DNA of 64,000 bases from the NCBI GenBank assembly GCA_018433085.1, contig JAHDRW010000013.1, positions 160,718-224,717 on the forward strand. Reading direction: 5' to 3'. Below the pieces are notes generated by a model that made no database searches, was not told where the DNA came from, and saw nothing but the letters and a program-made list of their open reading frames with translations. The DNA is from Deltaproteobacteria bacterium (GTDB taxonomy: Bacteria > Desulfobacterota > Desulfomonilia > UBA1062). The position numbers and the translations under genes were made by a program. Of the stretch, positions 43,286 to 52,454 are shown piece by piece (position 1 is the first letter of the stretch; every line of letters starts with the position of its first letter).

Positions 43286-44128
43286 ATGAGAAAAATTGCC
43301 ATCGCGAGCGGCAAGGGGGGCACGGGCAAGACGACCGTTGCCACAAATCTTGCCGCTGTTGCATCGAGGAATTCTATCAGGGTCGCCTACTTGGACTGTG
43401 ATGTGGAAGAACCAAACGGCGCATTGTTCCTGAAACCGCGGATCGATGAAAAGAGGCCGGTCAACGTGAGCGTACCGGGTGTTCATGAAGGCATGTGCAC
43501 GGGTTGCGGTTTGTGCAGGGATATCTGCCAGTACGGAGCCGTGGCCGTCGTGAACAGGAACGTTCTTGTTTTCCCGGAATTATGTCACGGCTGCGCCGGT
43601 TGCTGGATGGTCTGCCCGACAGGCGCTCTTGTCGAGTCACAGCGCACCATAGGGCAGATCGAGATCGGCAGGGCCGCGAAGGTGGATTTCGTTCAGGGTA
43701 TTCTGAACATCGGAGAGGCAATGAGCCCGCCGGTGATCAGGCAGGTCAAGACCACGGCTGTGGATGCGGATCTGCAGGTGATCGATTCGCCTCCCGGCAC
43801 ATCCTGTCCGGTTATCGAGAGCATCCGCGACGCGGACTATGTAGTCCTGGTGACCGAGCCCACCCCATTCGGGCTGAACGATCTCGTGCTGGCTGTCGAA
43901 ACGGTCAGGACGCTCGCCCTGCCCTTCGGAGTGGTCATCAACCGCTCGGATACGGGTGACGGGCAGACCCTGGATTTCTGCCGGGAACAGGGCATCGATA
44001 TCCTTGCCGAGATCCCGGACGATCGCAGGGTTGCCGAGGCATACTCGCGGGGCGAGCTTGCCTGCGACACCGTTCAGGATTACTCCTCGATATTCGCTTC
44101 ACTGGTGAAAAGACTGCTCGAAGGGTGA
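43286..44128 (+). CDS. MinD/ParA-type ATPase with inserted 2x[4Fe-4S] domain (type A), block 2
   Basis: 280 residues, closely matching the protein at 34331-35200: MRKIAIASGKGGTGKTTVA, DCDVEEPNGALFL, CTGCGLCRDICQYGAV and CHGCAGCWMVCPTGAL, DSPPGTSCPVIESIRDAD, TEPTPFGLNDLVLAVE. ATP hydrolysis probably drives Fe-S/metal cluster transfer. Forms a pair with the type-B ATPase encoded 145 bases downstream. Confidence 0.92.
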   Translation: MRKIAIASGKGGTGKTTVATNLAAVASRNSIRVAYLDCDVEEPNGALFLKPRIDEKRPVNVSVPGVHEGMCTGCGLCRDICQYGAVAVVNRNVLVFPELCHGCAGCWMVCPTGALVESQRTIGQIEIGRAAKVDFVQGILNIGEAMSPPVIRQVKTTAVDADLQVIDSPPGTSCPVIESIRDADYVVLVTEPTPFGLNDLVLAVETVRTLALPFGVVINRSDTGDGQTLDFCREQGIDILAEIPDDRRVAEAYSRGELACDTVQDYSSIFASLVKRLLEG

Positions 44129-44273
44129 TACCGCACCTCGTCCGCGGCAACTGCCGAACCTCCACCTCGTGCAGGCGGAATGTCCGGCAGGAATGGCCCG
44201 GCTGACATGCTTTCCCTTTCCGTATTAAGGGGAGGCAGGTGCTAAAAAAAACAGAATACGAAAAGGTGAGCAT

Positions 44274-45182
44274 ATGGGGAAAAAACAACAGGAGCTCGTT
44301 ATCATCAGCGGCAAGGGAGGGACTGGAAAGACCTCTATCGTCGCTTCTTTCGCCGCGCTGGCAGGGAAATGCGTGCTGGCCGACTGCGATGTTGATGCAG
44401 CGGATCTGCATCTCGTGCTCGATCCACAGGTGATCTGGTCAGAGAGCTTCTCGGGAGGCAAGCGCGCCTCTGTCGTTACCGAGAGATGCACGGCCTGCGG
44501 CACCTGTGCCGAGGTCTGCCGTTTCGATGCCGTCACCTTTGACGGCCCGCCCAACAGCCGAATTGATAAAACCTTCCGCATCGACCCCGTAGCCTGCGAG
44601 GGATGCGGGGTATGCTCCTGGTTCTGTGAATATGACGCCATTGACTTCAGTCCGTCGGTGAACGGAGAGTGGTTCGTATCAGAGACCCGGCACGGCCCCA
44701 TGGTCCATGCCAGGCTCGGCATCGCAGAGGAGAATTCCGGCAAGCTGGTAAGCCTCGTCAGGCAGGAAGCCGTGAATTTGGCCGAGGAGCGCGAGATTGG
44801 TCTGGTCGTCATCGACGGATCTCCCGGGATCGGATGCCCGGTCATCGCGTCCATTACCGGGGCGGATATGGTCCTGGTGGTGACCGAGCCGACCGTGAGC
44901 GGACTTCACGACCTCCTTCGCGTGGCCGATCTTACCAGGCACTTCGCAACCCCTGCCATGGTCTGCATCAACAAGTGGGATCTAAACCCCCTGGTCGCAT
45001 CCGAGATCGAAGAACAGGCCTGCAAACAGGGACTTCGCATCGCCGGAAAGGTACGCTACGACCGCGCAGTGACCCGTGCGCAGATAAACAGGCTCTCGGT
45101 CGTCGAATACCAGGACAACGGATGCTCGAGCGATATCCGCTCGGTATGGGAATCCGTGAGCAGCCTGATGCATCCTGCGTGA
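44274..45182 (+). CDS. MinD/ParA-type ATPase with inserted 2x[4Fe-4S] domain (type B), block 2
   Basis: 302 residues, collinear with the protein at 35441-36352: IISGKGGTGKTSIVASFAAL, CTACGTCAEVCRFDAV and CEGCGVCSWFCEYDAI, ETRHGPMVHARLGIAEENSG, DGSPGIGCPVIASITGAD, TEPTVSGLHDLLRVAD and INKWDLNPLVASEIE. The ATG follows GAAAAGGTGAGCAT. The conserved A/B pairing in both blocks suggests a heterodimer. Confidence 0.92.
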   Translation: MGKKQQELVIISGKGGTGKTSIVASFAALAGKCVLADCDVDAADLHLVLDPQVIWSESFSGGKRASVVTERCTACGTCAEVCRFDAVTFDGPPNSRIDKTFRIDPVACEGCGVCSWFCEYDAIDFSPSVNGEWFVSETRHGPMVHARLGIAEENSGKLVSLVRQEAVNLAEEREIGLVVIDGSPGIGCPVIASITGADMVLVVTEPTVSGLHDLLRVADLTRHFATPAMVCINKWDLNPLVASEIEEQACKQGLRIAGKVRYDRAVTRAQINRLSVVEYQDNGCSSDIRSVWESVSSLMHPA

Positions 45183-45316
45183 AGGCATCCCGCCTGACGG
45201 GGCACTGCTCATGAGCATCCCGATCCCATGGTGCACCTTAATATAAAAAGCATGAACAGACTTTTGTGCCTCCCGATGGAAAGAAAACACTTCTAAGAAA
45301 GTGAGGAAAAACGATC

Positions 45317-46240
45317 ATGGCACATATTTTCGGTCCGGTGCCCTCAAGGCGTCTCGGGAGATCTCTCGGTATAGACCTGGTGCCTTTCAAAACGTGCACC
45401 TATGATTGCATCTACTGCCAGCTCGGGCGAACCACCCTCAAGACCGTTCAGCGAAAGGAATGGTTCCCGCTCGATGAGATCGTGGACGAGCTCAGGGAAA
45501 AGATCTCGACGCGGCCGGACTATATCACCCTGGCCGGTTCCGGCGAGCCCACCCTGTATTCACGTCTGGGCGAGCTCATAGAAAAGACACGTTCCTTCAC
45601 GGACATCCCCCTCGCGGTGCTGACGAACGGCTCGCTCCTGTGGCAGAAGGACGTGCGCACAGAGCTCATGGACGCCAATCTGATCGTACCTTCGCTCGAT
45701 GCCGGAAGCCCGGAAATGTTCCGGGCAGTGAACCGCCCCCATCAGGACATCACCTTCGAGCGGATGCTTCAGGGTCTGATCGACCTGAGACAGGAGTACC
45801 GGGGCGAATACCGGCTGGAGGTGTTCATTCTGGGCGGACACACGGCGCTTCCGGCAGAGGCCCGGGAAATCGCCAAGTACGCGGGCCTGATACGGCCTGA
45901 CGAGGTACAGCTGAACACCGTTACCCGTCCGCCTGCGGAAGACTATGCGGCAGGCGTGAGCAGACCCCGCCTGGAAAGCATTGCCGGCCTGTTCGCCCCC
46001 CGTGCAACGATCATCGCCGATTACCGGGGAATCCACGAAGAATCCGAATTCACCGTGGCCAGGGACACGGTCTTCCAGATGATCGAGAGGAGGCCGTGCA
46101 CCTTGGAAGACATCGCGGGCGGGCTGGGCATCCATCCCAACGAGGCGGTCAAACATGTGGGCGAGCTCCTGGCCCTGGGAAATGTCGAACAGCTTGAACC
46201 CGCAGGGGGAAAGGCTTTCTTCCGGGTGACTCACCGATAG
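45317..46240 (+). CDS. radical SAM protein (COG0731 type) with C-terminal winged helix
   Basis: 307 residues. FGPVPSRRLGRSLGIDLVP then CTYDCIYCQLG (CxxxCxxC radical SAM motif) and TLAGSGEPTLYS identify the COG0731 group related to TYW1/wyosine-type and Fe-S oxidoreductases. Residues ~250-307 look like a winged helix (TLEDIAGGLGIHPNEAVKHV). It ends block 2 in the same direction and has a paralogue at 47545-48489 across the converging terminator. Product unknown. Confidence 0.85.
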   Translation: MAHIFGPVPSRRLGRSLGIDLVPFKTCTYDCIYCQLGRTTLKTVQRKEWFPLDEIVDELREKISTRPDYITLAGSGEPTLYSRLGELIEKTRSFTDIPLAVLTNGSLLWQKDVRTELMDANLIVPSLDAGSPEMFRAVNRPHQDITFERMLQGLIDLRQEYRGEYRLEVFILGGHTALPAEAREIAKYAGLIRPDEVQLNTVTRPPAEDYAAGVSRPRLESIAGLFAPRATIIADYRGIHEESEFTVARDTVFQMIERRPCTLEDIAGGLGIHPNEAVKHVGELLALGNVEQLEPAGGKAFFRVTHR

Positions 46241-46269
46241 ACATCACCCGGGGAGCGGCCGTTCGACCA

Positions 46270-46290
46270 GGGGGCTGAAATTCTGCCCCC
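46270..46290 (+). terminator. possible terminator between convergent genes
   Basis: GGGGGC / GCCCCC arms with a nine-base loop follow the radical SAM stop by about 30 bases. The downstream sequence is TTCCC rather than a full T-run, so strength is uncertain; the mirror strand could serve the convergent PurM-like gene. Confidence 0.4.
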
Positions 46291-46400
46291 TTCCCGTCAT
46301 ATGCGCCACGGCCCGACACGGATCATACAGGGCCTCTGTCCATGGCTCTGGATCTCCCGGGAAAGGGAGCGACGGGCCCTGCCCTTGCAGGACGGTATCT

Positions 46401-47405
46401 TTACCTCGGATACAGCGCCCACATCCGCGCCAGCTCATCGTCTTCACAACGGATTTCCGTGTAGTGGTCCACGGTGCCAGAACCCTCGACAATGATCCCT
46501 TTCCCCTCGGTCACCCCACCGATGTCGGCACAGGGGATGCCCCTTTCGGAGAGTTCCCGGATAACGGCATCGACTCTGTCGGGAGAGACCGTGGCGGCCA
46601 GGCTGCCCGAGGAGATCATGCGCAACGGGTCAAACCCGAACCTCTCGGCAAAACGATCGATCACCGGACGTGCAGGAACGAGCGACGAATTGATGCGGAA
46701 GCACACTCCCGATGCATTTGCCATCTCGATCAGGGTCTCCATCAGGCCTCCCCTCGTCACGTCGTGCATGGAGGTGGCACCATGCTCTGCCAGAACATCG
46801 GACTCGGGGATCACGCTCACCTCATGCGCAAGATTTCTCGCCTGATCGAGCTCTGCGTCCGTGATGCCGAGCTTTTTTGCGACATCGGCGAAGTCATGGG
46901 CGAGAATGGCGGTCCCCTCCAGCGCTACTCCCTTGGTGATCAGCACGCGGTCTTCCAAGTGCGCCCCGCCGGTATAGATCGGGGCCCTTCCGGCCGCGTT
47001 TCCCAGTGCGGTTACAGCCACCAGCGGCCGGACTATGCCGCTCGAATAGCCGGTATGCCCGCCGATGATCGCTATCCCTGCTTCCTGGGCCGCACGACTT
47101 GCATCCTGCATGATTTCCTCGAGCATATCCTCGTCTTCCACCCGCGGCACAAGGACCAGCACCAGGGCCCAGCTTGGCCTGATGCCGCTCGCCGCTATGT
47201 CGTTACATGCGATATGTACGGCGAGCCATCCGATATTCTCTATGGCCCCCACGATCGGATCGACATGTGATGCGAGGATGTCTCCGCCGACTTTCGTTAG
47301 TGCGACGTCCTGGCCGAATGCCGCTCCCAGGATCACTCCGGGGTCCTGATTCTTTACATAGGGGAATATGCACCGTTGCAACACTTCATGAGAAAACTTC
47401 GACAC
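46401..47405 (-). CDS. AIR synthase/HypE-related (PurM superfamily) protein
   Basis: 334 residues of the PurM/HypE/SelD/ThiL fold: FGQDVALTKVGGDILASHVDPIVGA near the N-terminus, VHIACNDIAASGIRPSWALV (ATP-binding Asp), GGHTGYSSGIVRP, and a C-terminal domain with SMHDVTRGGLMETLIEMA and ISSGSLAATV. HypE relatives activate a substrate with ATP, and it lacks the HypE C-terminal cysteine (ends MWALYPR). No other hydrogenase-maturation gene is present, so the role is open. GTG start at 47405 with AAAGGAG. Last gene of the 46401-50603 group. Confidence 0.82.
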   Translation of the reverse strand: MSKFSHEVLQRCIFPYVKNQDPGVILGAAFGQDVALTKVGGDILASHVDPIVGAIENIGWLAVHIACNDIAASGIRPSWALVLVLVPRVEDEDMLEEIMQDASRAAQEAGIAIIGGHTGYSSGIVRPLVAVTALGNAAGRAPIYTGGAHLEDRVLITKGVALEGTAILAHDFADVAKKLGITDAELDQARNLAHEVSVIPESDVLAEHGATSMHDVTRGGLMETLIEMANASGVCFRINSSLVPARPVIDRFAERFGFDPLRMISSGSLAATVSPDRVDAVIRELSERGIPCADIGGVTEGKGIIVEGSGTVDHYTEIRCEDDELARMWALYPR

Positions 47406-47544
47406 AGGCTGCTCCTTTCGTTCATGATGTATCCTTGGTATTGCACGAGTCGTACCAATATAGAGTACTGGGCGTTGTCGTCATTCCCTTCGCACAAACA
47501 GCTCGTTGGAAATGCCGGCAAGACGGAGGCCGTCTCGTGGTCAT

Positions 47545-48489
47545 TCATTTCTCTGATAATCTTCTCATGAAAAACTTCTGCCCGTTGTACTGTGTCTCGA
47601 TCATCAGGTTTTCGAGAACAAGCTGCCGCACATCATCCCAGGATGCGTTCGAACGTTCCAGATACCGATCCAGCGCATCTTCTCTCATGGGATGTACTGA
47701 CGTGATACTGAGCAGATCTTGGATCGCGTCTCCTGTACAGGCGAAATCATTGCCCTCGTATCCGATGAGATATTCCACTCTCTCCCCGATAATGTCATGG
47801 AATATCTGGTACGCTCGGTTGATGCCGTCCTCTCCCGGAGCCTTTATGCCTTTCATCGCGGGCGGTCGTGTGGGGATGGAAAGGTAGGAGCACTTTGGGC
47901 CGAGATCGACCAGAAAATCGGCAATCTTGCAGAGGTCATCGGGTTCATCGTTGAATCCTTGCACGAGCATGGTTTCCGTTGCCAGTTCGCCCTGGTACTC
48001 CTGCGCAAATATACGCATCCCCTCGAGGATCGACTCGAACCTCAGGTGCTTGTGCGGACGATCGATCCTGCGCCATCTTTTCTCTTCAAGCGAGTCGACC
48101 TTCAGCGATACCCAGTCGGCCGACATCAGATCACGCCTCACATCTTCACGCCAGACAAGAGATGCATTGGTGATAATCGCGATCTTGATCTCCAACTCCC
48201 GCAGCAGCTCGATCTCTTTCCCGAGATTGATATCCAGGCTGGGTTCACCGTCAGGGACGAACGCGATATAATCAATGGGTTCCCCTGCCGAACGCGAAAC
48301 AGCAACCTTGTTCTGAACCGAATCAAAGACTTTATTCGGGTCATAGAACGGTCGTCTCTCGAAATCCATTTTGATGGCCCTTCCCAACTGGCAGTAAACG
48401 CAGGCGTAACTGCACACCTTGGGAGGAATGTTGTTTATTCCCAGACTCCTCCCCAGCCGTCTTGACGGAACAGGTCCGAATGCTATCAT
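47545..48489 (-). CDS. radical SAM protein (COG0731 type), paralogue
   Basis: About 314 residues. FGPVPSRRLGRSLGINNIPP and CSYACVYCQLG (CxxxCxxC) are the same as in the protein at 45317; FVPDGEPSLDINLG replaces the AGSGEPT segment. I start at ATG 48489, which has GGAG at a proper distance; an ATG at 48504 is less well placed. The C-terminus again looks like a winged helix. Lies between a HisC-like and a PurM-like gene. Confidence 0.83.
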   Translation of the reverse strand: MIAFGPVPSRRLGRSLGINNIPPKVCSYACVYCQLGRAIKMDFERRPFYDPNKVFDSVQNKVAVSRSAGEPIDYIAFVPDGEPSLDINLGKEIELLRELEIKIAIITNASLVWREDVRRDLMSADWVSLKVDSLEEKRWRRIDRPHKHLRFESILEGMRIFAQEYQGELATETMLVQGFNDEPDDLCKIADFLVDLGPKCSYLSIPTRPPAMKGIKAPGEDGINRAYQIFHDIIGERVEYLIGYEGNDFACTGDAIQDLLSITSVHPMREDALDRYLERSNASWDDVRQLVLENLMIETQYNGQKFFMRRLSEK

Positions 48490-48522
48490 AGTTGTCTTCT
48501 CCATACCTTCCAGGCGTTGTCT

Positions 48523-49500
48523 TCAAGCATTGATTTTTTCATAGGCATCCAGAAAAATGTCGTTTTCTTCCCGCGAACCAATGGACACCCGTACGTATCC
48601 GGGCGCCATCTGATTGGAGAGATCGGTGATGAGCACGCCCCTTTCCCTGAGTCTCGGCGCGATATCATCCTGGCCGGTTTCCACGAGAAGGAAATTGGCG
48701 CTGCTCGGGTATACCACCGCATTGAGCCTTCTGAGAGCCTCTGTCATACGATCTCTTTCCTGTATTATCCTGGCGACGTTGACCGATACGTACTCCGGAT
48801 TGCGCATGGCCTCTACCGCCGCGTAGAGGCTGGCCTGGGGCAGAAGGACGGGAATCAGGGAAAACGGCTCGAGGAAGGCATCTCCGGCAACCATATACCC
48901 GATGCGGGCGCCGGCGAGACTGTAGATCTTGTCGAGTGTCCGCGTGACCGCCAGGTTGCGATGCTGCTGAACCATGTCTGCAAAGGTCTCGGGGAAAAAC
49001 CCGTGGTATGCCTCGTCTATGACCAGCAGAACATCGGGATTCCCGAGCAGGGATTCAACCATGGGCCTGTCCAGCAAGGGCCGGCCGGTGGGGTTGTTCG
49101 GGTTGTCGATGATAACCAGTGAGGGTTCCCGGACAAGCTCCAGAATCATGTCCGGATCCAGATCGAAGCGTGGAGGGAAAAGACGCAGGCTGGTAATCCG
49201 CGAGGCCGTATGCTTCGCGGCCTGAATGGTGGAAAAGAACGAAGGGCTCGGGACCATCACATTTCGCCCCCGGGAAAAGAGATAGACCAGCTCCCTCAGC
49301 AGGATATCCGATCCCGGGCTGAGAACCACCCGTCGCGCGTCGGTCCCCGAGGTCTCGGCAACGAGTTCTTTCAGGACCTGCATCTCTTCTCCATCGGCAT
49401 AGCGATGGAGATGCGCCAGCCCCTCGCGGGCGGCCGATACCACGCCTTCGGGCGCGGCATAAGGCATCTCGTTCATGTGCAGTCTGACAGGGGCTTTCAT
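48523..49500 (-). CDS. HisC-like class I/II aminotransferase
   Basis: 325 residues, short for the class. LHMNEMPYAAPEGV at the N-terminus (HisC-type substrate arm), VVLSPGSDILLRELVYLF, DNPNNPTGRPL (phosphate/PLP), VIDEAYHGF, and the Schiff-base lysine in RTLDKIYSLAGARIGYMV. It resembles histidinol-phosphate aminotransferase and CobD/threonine-phosphate decarboxylase relatives; no other his or cob gene is near. Overlaps the kinase-like gene by ATGA. Confidence 0.82.
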   Translation of the reverse strand: MKAPVRLHMNEMPYAAPEGVVSAAREGLAHLHRYADGEEMQVLKELVAETSGTDARRVVLSPGSDILLRELVYLFSRGRNVMVPSPSFFSTIQAAKHTASRITSLRLFPPRFDLDPDMILELVREPSLVIIDNPNNPTGRPLLDRPMVESLLGNPDVLLVIDEAYHGFFPETFADMVQQHRNLAVTRTLDKIYSLAGARIGYMVAGDAFLEPFSLIPVLLPQASLYAAVEAMRNPEYVSVNVARIIQERDRMTEALRRLNAVVYPSSANFLLVETGQDDIAPRLRERGVLITDLSNQMAPGYVRVSIGSREENDIFLDAYEKINA

Positions 49501-50603
49501 GACACCACCTTCATGATCATGTCTTCATTGTACCCGATCCATACCCTGATAAAACCGCAGAGCTGGTCATCGAGTCCGGTATCGCCGGTATCCACGCGCA
49601 GCACATTGACCTTGTGAACCTTGTCTTTCTCTCCCACCACGATGATGTTCTCGCGGCCTACCTGCCGGATCACCTCGGGGGTGAACTGCCGGTTTCCGCG
49701 TCCGAATATGAACCCGTTTCCGCCCAGCATCGTGACGACGATCTTTCGTTTCGGAAAACGCGCGATGAGATCCAGGATCTCTTTTTCGTTGATGTCCCTG
49801 CCTTCCAGGGCACGTCCGTATACCGCGTCCACCCCAAGCAGGGTCTTTGGTACGCCGATTTCGTCGGCCACAGCCTTGACCGTAGTGCCCGGACCGAGCA
49901 AATACAGAGTTTCCTCATCCATTTCCCTGAGCACGGCCCCGGCAATCTCCTTTTTATTCGCCTCAGAGGAGGCACTCGAGGTGGAGGGCCTCTTTTCTCC
50001 CTGGAGCATGCCGGCGACCCTGGGCACCTTCATATATCCGTAAAGCCTTGCCGCAAGGCGGCCCTGACGGAAGATATCCTCGTCGATATCCATGACTTCC
50101 TGTTCTATGAGATCGGACCCCGCTACGAATGCGTCGACCAGCGATGCCGCAGCCCTCGCACTGGTGGAGAAGACCGGGCTGAACACCTTCACCCCGGAAG
50201 GCACGCCCACTACCGGGACATCGAGTCCCACGGCGTCGCACATATTCCTGGCGGTTCCGTCCCCGCCCACGAAAATGATCAGATCGACTCCAAGGCCGCG
50301 CATGCAGCCCGCGATATCGATGGTGTCCCGAGCCGTGGTTTCGGCGCCTATCGATCCGACCTCTGTGATATCAACGCCCAGGTCGTGAACATAGTCGGCG
50401 CCCATGGGTCCGGGCGCAGCGAAGAACTCGATCTCTTCCCTGCATTTCAGTGCGGAAAGCAGATCCGCCGTACGGAACGGGGTAACCGGCCGGGCCCCCA
50501 TCTCACGTGACCGTCTGCCCATATCTCCATCTGTTCCCTTCAGACCGACACTTCCACCCATACCCGCAACCGGATTCACAATCAGCCCAATTTTCCTCTT
50601 CAT
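49497..50603 (-). CDS. ATP-NAD kinase-like protein (AcoX/COG3199 group)
   Basis: 368 residues. KIGLIVNPVAGMGGSVGLKG at the N-terminus and FVGGDGTARNMCDAVG near residue 105 (GGDG motif of NAD/diacylglycerol/sphingosine kinases), then PSGVKVFSPVFSTSARAA. This is the COG3199 family, named AcoX where it lies in acetoin operons; the true phosphoacceptor is unknown. First gene of the four-gene minus-strand group; ATGA overlap with the HisC-like gene. Confidence 0.82.
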   Translation of the reverse strand: MKRKIGLIVNPVAGMGGSVGLKGTDGDMGRRSREMGARPVTPFRTADLLSALKCREEIEFFAAPGPMGADYVHDLGVDITEVGSIGAETTARDTIDIAGCMRGLGVDLIIFVGGDGTARNMCDAVGLDVPVVGVPSGVKVFSPVFSTSARAAASLVDAFVAGSDLIEQEVMDIDEDIFRQGRLAARLYGYMKVPRVAGMLQGEKRPSTSSASSEANKKEIAGAVLREMDEETLYLLGPGTTVKAVADEIGVPKTLLGVDAVYGRALEGRDINEKEILDLIARFPKRKIVVTMLGGNGFIFGRGNRQFTPEVIRQVGRENIIVVGEKDKVHKVNVLRVDTGDTGLDDQLCGFIRVWIGYNEDMIMKVVS

Positions 50604-50885
50604 GGTGTCTCATCCTTTCCGTCCGGGATCTATCATCCTTGCAGGAATCTTAGTAGCCCGTTTGATTTCAAGAGTATTCTCTCACTCACGGTTTTTGCCG
50701 GAACATTTTCTCGAAATGCCTTTACTCGGATAACTATCGAATCGGATACAGGAAAGAGCGTTCTGATATGCTCCTTTCTCTTTTCCTGTAATCAGGATGA
50801 TAGTGCATTCTCTCGATCTATTCAACAAATACCTGAGCTAAGACGCATCTCTAATTCGCTCCACTGCAATGGATCGTTCAGCCCT
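50604..50885. other. intergenic region upstream of the kinase-like gene
   Basis: About 280 bases, A+T-richer than the neighbouring genes, carrying the upstream region of the kinase-like operon. No frame, promoter or repeat could be supported beyond the tandem repeat that follows. Confidence 0.3.
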
Positions 50886-51117
50886 ATTCAGCACAACGGT
50901 CCTTTTAACAACCTCTCGGTAACCGGGGTTCTCGATTTTATTTCGATTGCCCCGGTTACCTGAGGTCTAGGATGAAAAAACCTTAACTAGGAGGCTTATG
51001 ATTCAGCACAACGGTCCTTTTAACAACCTCTCGGTAACCGGGGTTCTCGGTTTTATTCCGATTCCCCCGGTTACCTGAGGTCTAGGATGAAAAGACCTTG
51101 AAACTAGGAGGCTTATG
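50886..51117. repeat. imperfect tandem repeat, 115 + 117 bases, each with a hairpin and an RBS-ATG end
   Basis: Unit 1 is 50886-51000, unit 2 is 51001-51117; they differ at a few positions and by two inserted bases. Each unit contains an 11-base inverted repeat (GGTAACCGGGG / CCCCGGTTACC) and ends in TAGGAGGCTTATG, i.e. a Shine-Dalgarno plus ATG on the plus strand. Unit 2 abuts the stop codon of the MFS gene. The units lie at the border where the base composition turns A+T-richer. Likely a mobile-element or attachment remnant, or a duplicated 3' UTR element. Confidence 0.8.
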
Positions 51118-52422
51118 TTATTGTTCTACGGCTAACTGAACCAGCTCTTGCGCTGTCTGCGCAGTCTCCTGACTTTTCTTAAACTTCAGGAAGATTCCCA
51201 GAACAGCTCCAGCTAACGTTGCTACGCAGCACAGTGCTATCGAAAGGCCTATAGAACCGGTCTTTCCTATGGCGATACTTGACAGCGCGAGTATAGCCGG
51301 CCCTCCGAGGGATCCGAACCCGAAAACCAGTCCCAGCATGCTTCCGGAGATGCTTGTATCATAGCGGTTTGCCACGAATGAGGTAATCGCTGGATCCATG
51401 AGAGGAATACCAAAGCCTGCCAGGAGCAGGAACACGACCAGCAGTACCATGCTCTGATTGATGCCGGAAAACAGAATTGCAGATCCGCCTATGCCCGTAA
51501 TGATAAAACCAAGAATAATAGACATTCTGTAATTACCGTGGGTTACATGGTCAAGCAAAAATCCCCCACAGAGTGTTCCGGCGATGCCGAACAGAGTAAG
51601 GGCTATGGATAATTTGCCGGCAAGAACAGCACCTAATCCGAGGCCCATGGGCTGCGAACTGGCGAGATATGCAGGCGCGAGATTATACAGGCCCAATATG
51701 GCCCAGCAGTTACAGAAACCGATGAACATAGCGACCCAGGTAATCGGCATGCACATGGCATCACGGAAGTGGTTTTTGTTCTGATAAGCATTGCTTGCTT
51801 CATTCACCGCTTGTGCATCGAGATTGTCGCTATTGCCAGGGGCCTGTTTCCCGGCGAAGAAGATCACCAGAATCAGGTTTATCCATGCAAGAATAGAGAG
51901 CAGAGCAAATGCCTTCTGCCAGCTGCCGGTAGATTCGAGCAGAACAGGCGCGATAAAAACCCCGAGAGCGGTACCGATATTCAGCGAGCCGATAAGTAGG
52001 GCAGAAGCTGTCCCCTGTTCTTTGACCGGAAACCATATGGATACGATAGGCCCTATCGCTCCGAATGCAAAACCTAGAGCAGCACCCTGCACCAGGCGCA
52101 GGAAAAAAACCGTCCAGTAGTTGGAACCTACAAAAACAAGCGCAACGCAAGAAAGCCCCGCAAGAAGCATACCCAACAGCAGTGCTGATCTGATGCCAAG
52201 CTTATCGGCCACGATACCGCCTGAGAACATGAAGATAGCCTGCGCAAAAAGAAAGATGGACATGAGATTGGTGGCAGCATCTATAGTGACGCCAAGATCG
52301 GCTGCCACATGCTCTATCATTGGAGACAGGGCAGTCATGTTGATGAACGTTGCAACTACCGCAAGACATCCTATGGTGAGAATGACCCAACGAAATGGTG
52401 TATATCTTGCGCCCTGATTCAT
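51118..52422 (-). CDS. MFS transporter
   Basis: 434 residues with about 12 membrane helices. The cytoplasmic loop 2-3 motif reads GGIVADKLGIRSALLLG, typical for the major facilitator superfamily; helix 4 RLVQGAALGFAFGAIGPIVS. Resembles nitrate/oxalate-type and sugar-acid porters; substrate not assigned. Encoded downstream of the aldehyde:ferredoxin oxidoreductase on the same strand after a 92-base gap with a stem-loop, so it may import or export that enzyme's acid or precursor. Confidence 0.85.
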   Translation of the reverse strand: MNQGARYTPFRWVILTIGCLAVVATFINMTALSPMIEHVAADLGVTIDAATNLMSIFLFAQAIFMFSGGIVADKLGIRSALLLGMLLAGLSCVALVFVGSNYWTVFFLRLVQGAALGFAFGAIGPIVSIWFPVKEQGTASALLIGSLNIGTALGVFIAPVLLESTGSWQKAFALLSILAWINLILVIFFAGKQAPGNSDNLDAQAVNEASNAYQNKNHFRDAMCMPITWVAMFIGFCNCWAILGLYNLAPAYLASSQPMGLGLGAVLAGKLSIALTLFGIAGTLCGGFLLDHVTHGNYRMSIILGFIITGIGGSAILFSGINQSMVLLVVFLLLAGFGIPLMDPAITSFVANRYDTSISGSMLGLVFGFGSLGGPAILALSSIAIGKTGSIGLSIALCCVATLAGAVLGIFLKFKKSQETAQTAQELVQLAVEQ

Positions 52423-52454
52423 TTCAATACTCCTTCATTCGTTTGAATCTTGAC

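Noticed and set aside
46401..47405. True hydrogenase maturation HypE
   Set aside because: Lacks the C-terminal Cys tail and no hyp neighbours; called only HypE/PurM-related.
50998..51078. 26-codon peptide gene in the tandem repeat
   Set aside because: Good ribosome-binding site, but it exists only because two repeat units are joined; kept as part of the repeat finding, not as a gene.
50886..51117. CRISPR array
   Set aside because: Only two long units without spacers; no cas genes in the window.
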